Source: a virus
IMG/VR virus record: IMGVR_UViG_3300035661_000307
Coordinates: 1 to 25,555 of that record
Length of the DNA stretch: 25,555 nucleotides
Reading direction: 5' to 3' (one strand)
The notes beneath the pieces are model-generated. The model had not been told where the DNA came from and ran no database searches. It saw only the letters and a list, made by a program, of their open reading frames with translations. Of the stretch, positions 20,726-25,555 are shown piece after piece. A program made the translations under genes and the position numbers. Each line of letters begins with the position of its first letter. The stretch's first letter is position 1.

Positions 20726-22740
20726 TCCGCGTCCTCCATTTCGTTTACACCACTATTGTTTCCGTATAGGCTCACGCGCTGGTAGTTGTCATCGTTGCGA
20801 TAGTGTGTAGCCATTGTCAGCTCCTCGTACTTCTTCTTTTGCTTAGTCGCCACCTGCACCGGCAGCATCTCGTACTTCTCAGCCATCGCACGGGCTTCGT
20901 CCTTCGCCGCCTTGTTATCCTTCCTGCGTATGCTCTGAAAGGTCCTGATGCGCGAAGCTTCGCCCGGTGTATGATCCTGTGTAGCGATGTGGAAGCGGTG
21001 TGTGTCGGTATTTTCTGCCGCCGCTACGAGCTGCAAGGCTCCGCTGGCTGTCTTTTCATAGAGCCATGCCTGTGACATATCGTCGGGATCATAGCGCACG
21101 ATGAATTTTGCGCCGATGTATTTCTTTCTGAACTCCAGGTCGATCTCGCCATCCTCGCCATACACTTCAAAGAGGTGCTTTGCTTTGCCGAGCGTGAGCA
21201 GGATACCGGCAGCGTTGTACGTGATAGGCAAGCGTGTGGTATTCCAGAAGGCCTCTACAGCGTCGAAGGCCGTGAATGGTGTAGCCTCGTCGTTCTGGCT
21301 GCTGAGATATACCTCCAGTCGGCTTTTGCCAGCTATCTTCGGGTGCGGTGCGTTGTTCCATTCCTTCACGCATTCAGCGAAGACCTTGCACATAGTTTCG
21401 AAGTCCGGCAGCAGCTTTCTCACCTCCAGTATGGCCTCCATGTTCGCGACGCTACGGTCAGCGCGTGAGCCACGGTTCTGGCCGGAGAAAAAGAACCAAT
21501 GCTTCATAATCTGCGCTTGAAAGCGCAGCGTGATCGGTTCTATGCTCTTCGATTTACCGTTGTATGCCTCGCAGGGGAAGTGAAGTTTAGCCGCTATGTT
21601 CTCGATGAATGGGCCTATCTTGATATTGGCGCTGGACTGATCATAGCGCACCTCGTAAGGCTTGTGGCCGGAGAAGTTTACAGCGGCTTTAAACGCCCTG
21701 TAAACCGACTTTTCATTTTCACTCGGTGCGATATCCCATCCGAGTATTACCTCGCTGTGGTCATCATTGACCCAGTACACACGCTGCATCTTTTCCATCT
21801 TCTGGCGGTCGGTTTCCTTCGAGTAGAAGTTGAGGCCGGTACCATCCGCAAACCAAAGCGAGTCACGCCTTGATGCGCGTTCGTTCTTAGCCTGTATGCC
21901 ATACTTCTCTTTAAACTTATTCCAGCCCTCGCGCAGGCCATACCACTTGCGTTCGACTTCCGGCCTGTACAGGTACTGATAGACGGTGTTGTGATGCTCC
22001 AGCGCTTCCCATCCCTTGATCGCAGCTGTCGCGTTGTACTCCATCCACGTTTGTTCGATGGTAGCCTTCGGGAAGGGATTGCCGTAGAAAGCGCACAGCC
22101 ACTCACCAGCCTCGGCGGTGATCTTCTGGCTGTTGGCATTGCCATATTTCTTACTGATCAGTGTAGCATAGCCATGTTGCTCGTAGGTGCGAAGCTTCTC
22201 CATCAGGCGGGAGTAGTTAGCTGGGAGGTCTACGCTTTCGGCCTTTATGATAGCGACACAGGCGTCGTAAAATTCGCGACGGCAGCACATCCCCAGTCCC
22301 TTAAGTATCTTCTTTGGTTCGCTGCTATTGAATTTAACGATCATATTGAGCCACTCAGCAGCCTTGGTGTATCTTAGGATTGCGCCATCAGGTCCATCAG
22401 GTAATCCCTTACGGGTGTCCTTAACTCCTACTGGCGGTTTCGGGCCTAGTTTGTGACCGCGATAAAATTCGAGCGCCTTCTGATCCTTTTCCAGCAGGGC
22501 TTTGAGCGCAGACTGGCGAATGTATGCGTGTGGATCACCAAACTTGTCAGTGATGGCTTGCTTATACCTATCCTTGAGGCTATCAAACTCTATGAGGACA
22601 CGGCGTTTGTCTGCCGGGTCGTCTATGATGTTCCAGCCGTTAGTTGACCGCTGCCTTGCGACTCTGATCGTCACCTCGGATATACCAGCGGCGATCATGT
22701 CGGCAAACTCAATGAATAGTATGGATTCTAGGTACTTCAT
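20722..22740 (-). CDS. MuA-type DDE transposase
   Basis: A 672-residue transposase, near the 663 of Mu A. The N-terminal half carries DNA-binding helices. The catalytic core shows Asp299 in WFADGTGLNFY, Asp367 in EVRYDQSSANI and Glu401 in KSKSIEPI, i.e. a D-68-D-34-E spacing, with the usual 'K-S-I-E-P' around the Glu. A Mu-type C-terminal beta-barrel and a helical tail follow. It cuts the prophage ends and joins them to target DNA, giving 5-bp target duplications in Mu. The stop overlaps the next start by 4 bases. Confidence 0.93.
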   Translation of the reverse strand: MKYLESILFIEFADMIAAGISEVTIRVARQRSTNGWNIIDDPADKRRVLIEFDSLKDRYKQAITDKFGDPHAYIRQSALKALLEKDQKALEFYRGHKLGPKPPVGVKDTRKGLPDGPDGAILRYTKAAEWLNMIVKFNSSEPKKILKGLGMCCRREFYDACVAIIKAESVDLPANYSRLMEKLRTYEQHGYATLISKKYGNANSQKITAEAGEWLCAFYGNPFPKATIEQTWMEYNATAAIKGWEALEHHNTVYQYLYRPEVERKWYGLREGWNKFKEKYGIQAKNERASRRDSLWFADGTGLNFYSKETDRQKMEKMQRVYWVNDDHSEVILGWDIAPSENEKSVYRAFKAAVNFSGHKPYEVRYDQSSANIKIGPFIENIAAKLHFPCEAYNGKSKSIEPITLRFQAQIMKHWFFFSGQNRGSRADRSVANMEAILEVRKLLPDFETMCKVFAECVKEWNNAPHPKIAGKSRLEVYLSSQNDEATPFTAFDAVEAFWNTTRLPITYNAAGILLTLGKAKHLFEVYGEDGEIDLEFRKKYIGAKFIVRYDPDDMSQAWLYEKTASGALQLVAAAENTDTHRFHIATQDHTPGEASRIRTFQSIRRKDNKAAKDEARAMAEKYEMLPVQVATKQKKKYEELTMATHYRNDDNYQRVSLYGNNSGVNEMEDAE

Positions 22741-22743
22741 AGG

Positions 22744-23016
22744 TTAGGCTGCTTTGAGACGTGGATAAAAATCATGAGTAGTAAGCCATGCTTGCCCGAA
22801 ATAGGCACCGCTGAGAAGTCTCTGCTTGATGCTGACGCACTGGAATTTTTCCTTGTCTTTAGCTATAGTCTTTAATGCATCAGCTATTCGGATATGAGAG
22901 CGGCCATGCTGCCACATCAGCCATTTATAGTTTATCTTCTCATGCACACTTAGTGATTTGTATTCCGATATCACCGTTCCAAGGGTTGGAGTTGATTTTT
23001 GTTTTCTGCTTCCCAT
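22744..23016 (-). CDS. Unknown small early protein
   Basis: A 90-residue basic protein (INYKWLMWQHGRSHIRIADA, then QRLLSGAYFGQAW). The IRIADALKTIAKDKE segment could be a short DNA-contact helix. It is two bases downstream of the first early gene and three bases upstream of the transposase. A Ner-like or transposase-accessory role is possible, but no diagnostic motif is present. Confidence 0.6.
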   Translation of the reverse strand: MGSRKQKSTPTLGTVISEYKSLSVHEKINYKWLMWQHGRSHIRIADALKTIAKDKEKFQCVSIKQRLLSGAYFGQAWLTTHDFYPRLKAA

Positions 23017-23018
23017 GA

Positions 23019-23360
23019 TTACGCTGCTTTACTTTGGTCAGATAATTTGGCTTTAGCCTTTGCGAGGGCCTTCTCCACTTTCATGGTTCTTGCCTTGAGT
23101 GGGTTATAGTGTGGAGTGAATGGCTGCGTGAAGGCAATATGACCGGCTTCGACCGGCTGATTGTACTTAGTACCCTTGGTGATGCGGTTGATGGTGGCTA
23201 AAAATTCCAGTTCAGCTAGAATGGATTGAGCCAGCTCCGTATCCGGGTTCCTGACGCCGTTGAGGATTCTGTTGACATAGTCGAGGCTACAGTTGAACCG
23301 CTCTTTCGCTATGTTTTTGTCCTCGATTGAAATATTATCTCTGATTTCCTGAATTGTCAT
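23019..23360 (-). CDS. First early gene, small HTH-like protein (Ner-like position)
   Basis: A 113-residue protein. Residues about 12-50 (SIEDKNIAKERFNCSLDYVN, then NPDTELAQSILAELEF) have the pattern of a Cro/Xre-type HTH: ...AKERFNCSLDYVNRIL... is consistent with helices 2 and 3. The C-terminus is basic (VEKALAKAKAKLSDQSKAA). It is the first gene of the early operon, divergent to the repressor, where Mu places ner, a repressor of early transcription. Function is inferred from position and HTH-like pattern. Confidence 0.6.
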   Translation of the reverse strand: MTIQEIRDNISIEDKNIAKERFNCSLDYVNRILNGVRNPDTELAQSILAELEFLATINRITKGTKYNQPVEAGHIAFTQPFTPHYNPLKARTMKVEKALAKAKAKLSDQSKAA

Positions 23361-23382
23361 ATTTTTGTCTTTTACTATGGGA

Positions 23383-23415
23383 CAAATTTAATCCAATTCA
23401 AATGGAATATCCAAA
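23383..23415 (-). promoter_or_regulatory. Early promoter (leftward), Bacteroidota type
   Basis: On the minus strand TTTG (23412-23415) and TAAATTTG (23383-23390) are separated by 21 bases, a complete match to the -33 TTTG / -7 TAnnTTTG consensus of Bacteroidota. Transcription would start about 16-20 bases before the ATG at 23360, giving a very short leader. Confidence 0.75.
23391..23408. promoter_or_regulatory. Operator palindrome inside the early promoter
   Basis: TCCA (23392-23395) and TGGA (23403-23406) form a dyad inside ATCCAATT-C-AAATGGAAT, centred at 23399. It lies in the spacer between the -33 and -7 elements of the early promoter, and in the leader of the divergent repressor gene. 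This is where a CI-type repressor dimer would block early transcription and possibly its own. Confidence 0.55.
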
Positions 23416-23429
23416 CTAAATGAAATTAT

Positions 23430-24275
23430 ATGACGCAATTCGCATCTAACGTATTGATTTTAAGGAAGAAAAAAAATCTATCTCAATTGGAATTTGGGGC
23501 CAAAATTGGCATAAAGAACACCACTATTAGCAACTGGGAGAAGGGATTAGCTAAACCGGACTTCGATATTTTGGTCAATATATCCAATGAGTATGGAGTT
23601 GACCTGAACACGTTGATGGTAGGGGATTTGAGCAAAATGCTCGAAAATCCAGTGGTGAAGCCGAATGTATCGCTAAATGTATCGCCAAATGTATCGGCAT
23701 TGCCCAAAAATGCTCCAAAACGGCATTCCAAACAGAATGAAATGACGGTTTTAGCTGAGCCTGATCTGGGAAAGTATGAAGGCAAGAGCCGCACTATACC
23801 TGTATTAGACGCTCGTGCAGCTGCCGGATGGCCAGCGACCATAGATGGGACTGGCTTTTTGGACCAGCGACCCACCATAAGTCTGCCTTTTGGCTGGTTT
23901 CAGTCGGGTGAATACGTGCTTATACAGATCGAAGGAGACTCCATGCACCCCACTATCTACAATGGTGACTGGGCTTTTGTGCGTCGGATAGAGCAATATA
24001 ACGATATCAAGGATGGATATGTCCATATCGTGCTCACCCGTGATGGTATTGTATGTAAGAGGGTGCTCAATCGCCCTAATAAAGGGCATTTAGCCCTACA
24101 GAGCGACAATAGCGCCTATCCGACATACACAGTGCCATATGATGATATCCTATCGCTGTGGAAGGTAGAAATGAAGATGAGCGCCATCCTGCGCAATGAA
24201 AACCTTGATATAATCAAGCGCCTGAACACAATGGAGGCTGATATAGCCGAAATGAAGGTCAAAAAGAAGGGTTAA
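23430..24275 (+). CDS. CI/LexA-type repressor with S24 autoprotease
   Basis: A 281-residue protein. Residues 5-60 form an Xre HTH (LSQLEFGAKIGIKNTTISNW). A linker with NVS repeats (79-90) follows, then an S24 peptidase domain. The scissile site is probably Ala132-Gly133 in DARAAAGW, the catalytic Ser171 lies in EGDSMHPT, and Lys210 in IVCKRVL. A final helix (251-280) could form a coiled coil for oligomers. Cleavage would follow RecA activation after DNA damage and induce the prophage. It is divergent to the early operon and lies next to the prophage end, matching Mu's c gene. The start follows a 70-base control gap. Confidence 0.9.
   Translation: MTQFASNVLILRKKKNLSQLEFGAKIGIKNTTISNWEKGLAKPDFDILVNISNEYGVDLNTLMVGDLSKMLENPVVKPNVSLNVSPNVSALPKNAPKRHSKQNEMTVLAEPDLGKYEGKSRTIPVLDARAAAGWPATIDGTGFLDQRPTISLPFGWFQSGEYVLIQIEGDSMHPTIYNGDWAFVRRIEQYNDIKDGYVHIVLTRDGIVCKRVLNRPNKGHLALQSDNSAYPTYTVPYDDILSLWKVEMKMSAILRNENLDIIKRLNTMEADIAEMKVKKKG
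23664..23699 (+). repeat. Three 12-bp tandem repeats in the repressor linker
   Basis: AATGTATCGCTA, AATGTATCGCCA and AATGTATCGGCA follow each other without gaps and encode the N-V-S-(L/P/A) repeat in the linker between HTH and protease domains. The unit keeps the frame, so copy number could alter linker length without loss of function. Confidence 0.85.
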
Positions 24276-24313
24276 ACCCTGTTGAATTATAGTAATAGTG
24301 GGCTTTAAGCCCA
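24268..24313 (+). terminator. Two short palindromes after the repressor
   Basis: AGGGTT-A-AACCCT (24268-24280) includes the stop codon, and TGGGC-TTTAA-GCCCA (24299-24313) follows 18 bases later, with a TTTCTGGGTGTATTTGTT tail. The second hairpin is the likely terminator of the repressor transcript, but the T tract is weak. Confidence 0.5.
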
Positions 24314-24459
24314 TTTCTGGGTGTATTTGTTAAAGTACTATTATGGTAGAATTAAAGGCCACGCACATTTCGTTTTGTATTCCCACTCCCCGAAAATCGG
24401 CTGCAACCCGCGTCAACACGGATTTTTCCGCGTTTTTGGGGTTAGAGTCTTTTTATACA
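24314..24459 (-). other. Prophage end / transposase-binding region (candidate)
   Basis: No coding frame is seen. Read from the host side on the minus strand it begins TGTATAAAAAGACTC at 24459; Mu ends begin TGTATTGAT, so the 5'-TGTAT is a good terminal candidate. On the plus strand CCCCGAAAA (near 24388) and TTTTTGGGG (24433-24441) form an imperfect inverted pair around GC-rich arms (CCCGCG, CCGCG). Short CGAAA/TTTCG elements recall Mu A sites. Next to 24459 the flank is ATTGG, which would be the 5-bp target duplication. This is inference from one end only. Confidence 0.4.
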
Positions 24460-24502
24460 ATTGGTTTAGTCCCCCCTACCTTGGATAGTTAGACCGGCTT
24501 AT

Positions 24503-24607
24503 ATGCTTTTTCCTGAATATGGATATAGTTGGGAGGATGAGCAAAAACATAAGGTACATCCAACTTTTGATGTGGAAAAACGAAAATTTGTTCGGAATGA
24601 TGAATAG
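24503..24607 (+). CDS. Short ORF in host flank (uncertain)
   Basis: A 34-codon frame (MLFPEYGYSW, then EDEQKHKVHP and TFDVEKRKFV) starts just beyond the proposed prophage end. The composition is protein-like, but no homology is recognised. It might be the tail of a host gene cut by the insertion, or a chance frame. Confidence 0.25.
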   Translation: MLFPEYGYSWEDEQKHKVHPTFDVEKRKFVRNDE

Positions 24608-24610
24608 AGT

Positions 24611-24650
24611 GGGGCATAATTCCCCGTCTTGGTCGGTGTCCTCACCAACC
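24611..24650 (-). terminator. Hairpins downstream of cphA
   Basis: On the minus strand GGTTGGTG-AGGA-CACCGACC (24631-24650) forms an 8-bp stem with one G-T pair, and GGGG-7-CCCC (24611-24625) follows. Neither is followed by a T tract, so they are weak terminator candidates. Together with the short ORF they are all I see in the 225 bases between the prophage end and cphA. Confidence 0.4.
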
Positions 24651-24683
24651 GAAACAATGATGCCGGTGATGTGAAAGCCTGAT

Positions 24684-25555
24684 CTAGCCCAGATCCGCTG
24701 GCAGTTCTTCGTCCTCTTTATACTTCATGATCTGATCGAGTGCATCCGGCACCACATCGCTGATGATGGTGATAAATGAACCCTTCTTTGCATTTTTGAT
24801 AGCATAGTCGATGGCTTCATTTTCCTTTTTGAGGACGGTGATCTTCTTGTTTGGATCGATATTGTGGATGCCCTGAGTGATAAGGCGGATGATCTCGTCG
24901 TCAGCTTTGCCACGGAGGTTTCTGTCTTGTCTGATGATGATTTCGTCGAAGACTTTAGCGGCTTCTTCTGCGAGTTGTATCGTATCATCATCGCGTCTGT
25001 CGCCCACTCCGGCTACGATGCCGACCTTAGGTGATGCCTCTACCTTGCTGAGGTATTTGCCGATGGCGCGCATGCCGTGTGCATTGTGCGCGTAGTCGAT
25101 GAGCACGGAGAAGTTCTTGAACTGGAACATATTCATACGGCCCGGAGTCTGTGCCGGAGATGGCACGAAGGTCTCGAGCGCGAGTTTGATATCTTCTATC
25201 TTGAAGTCACGCAGATATGCTGCGAGCACCGCTGCCAGTGCGTTCTGGATATTGAACTCAGCCCTGCCACCAAAGGTGATAGGCACATTCGAAACCTTGT
25301 CTACACGGATCTTCCAGCCACCCTTCAGGATAGTGATGAAGCCATGTTCATAGATACAGGCGATGCCGTTTTTCTCACAGTGTTCTTTGATACGCGGACT
25401 GTCTTCATGCATACTGAAGAGCGCGATCTTGCAATCCAGTTCTTCGCGCATCTTATACACCAGATCGTCATCTGCATTCAGGATGGCGTATCCGTTGGGG
25501 AGAACAGACTTAGGCACTACGGCCTTCACACGAGCGAGTTGCTCCAGTGTATCGA
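24684..25555 (-). CDS. cphA: Cyanophycin synthetase, C-terminal part
   Basis: This is an open frame reaching the right edge, so the 5' part is missing; about 290 residues are visible. It contains the Mur-ligase-type ATPase middle (AILNADDDLVYKM), then FGGRAEFNIQNALAAVLAAY, and the C-terminal Mur domain with PGRMNMFQFK and VLIDYAHNAHGMRAIG, followed by VGDRRDDDTIQLAEEAA and DEIIIRQDRNLRG. These match CphA, which polymerises Asp and Arg into cyanophycin, a nitrogen store. The gene ends normally and is not broken by the prophage, which sits about 225 bases downstream. The reading frame continues upstream of the first GTG at 25529. Confidence 0.85.
   Translation of the reverse strand, partial: DTLEQLARVKAVVPKSVLPNGYAILNADDDLVYKMREELDCKIALFSMHEDSPRIKEHCEKNGIACIYEHGFITILKGGWKIRVDKVSNVPITFGGRAEFNIQNALAAVLAAYLRDFKIEDIKLALETFVPSPAQTPGRMNMFQFKNFSVLIDYAHNAHGMRAIGKYLSKVEASPKVGIVAGVGDRRDDDTIQLAEEAAKVFDEIIIRQDRNLRGKADDEIIRLITQGIHNIDPNKKITVLKKENEAIDYAIKNAKKGSFITIISDVVPDALDQIMKYKEDEELPADLG

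Larger units (their letters stand above)
1..24459. mobile_element. Mu-like transposable prophage (left part)
   Basis: The stretch carries the hallmark set of a transposable phage: a CI-type repressor, a MuA-type DDE transposase, a MuB-type ATPase, Gam, a holin/endolysin pair, terminase, DUF935 portal, MuF, gpG, gp36, protease and capsid. The order from the right is repressor, transposase, ATPase, Gam, lysis, head, which is the Mu left-to-right order read on the minus strand. The right boundary is placed at the TGTAT on the minus strand at 24459. That boundary is inferred; the other end lies outside the window. No site-specific integrase gene is seen. Confidence 0.9.

Noticed and set aside
23664-23699. 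CRISPR-like array
   Set aside because: The repeats are 12 bp without spacers and encode a protein linker.
1-24459. Integrase-type prophage or diversity-generating retroelement
   Set aside because: No tyrosine/serine integrase and no reverse transcriptase frame is seen in the window.

Overview
The window is most of the left part of a Mu-like transposable prophage in a member of the Bacteroidota, plus a short piece of host chromosome at its right edge. Three things support the Bacteroidota assignment. The early promoter matches the TTTG / TAnnTTTG consensus of that phylum, most genes lack a strong Shine-Dalgarno, and 7-bp-period tandem repeats are present. The flanking host gene is a cyanophycin synthetase (cphA). 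Genus cannot be fixed from the sequence alone; a Chitinophaga-like relative is only a guess.

Layout by coordinate. 1-2253 (minus): a leftward late operon with prohead protease/scaffold, a small membrane/coiled-coil protein and the major capsid protein, which runs off the window; tail genes presumably follow to the left. 2254-2473: a divergent control region with a large concentric dyad. 2474-11038 (plus): a rightward late operon with small and large terminase, a spike/baseplate-like protein, a gp36-like connector, portal, a MuF minor head protein carrying an extra C-terminal domain, gpG-like morphogenesis protein, and three less certain proteins. 11043-11068: a strong bidirectional terminator between convergent operons. 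11069-23360 (minus): one long leftward early/middle operon. Read in the direction of transcription it holds two small early genes, MuA-type transposase, an unknown, MuB-type ATPase, a zinc-ribbon protein, a RadA/RecA-like ATPase, an unknown, Gam, a cargo-like lipoprotein between two tRNA-3'-end-like repeats, a chain of small genes with 4-bp overlaps, and finally a holin/endolysin pair with a lipoprotein. 23361-23429: early promoter and operator. 23430-24275 (plus): a LexA/CI-type repressor with an S24 autoprotease domain. About 24276-24459: the transposase-recognised end of the prophage, with a likely terminal TGTAT at 24459. 24460-25555: host DNA, ending in the 3' part of cphA.

How the parts work together. 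The repressor would silence the divergent early promoter; self-cleavage after DNA damage would release it. MuA and MuB then carry out replicative transposition, with Gam protecting DNA ends. The divergent late region would switch on head and packaging genes in both directions, and the 12.3 kb lysis pair would end the cycle. No tyrosine or serine integrase is present, which fits MuA as the only integration enzyme. The packaging and portal block is inverted relative to the linear order of phage Mu.
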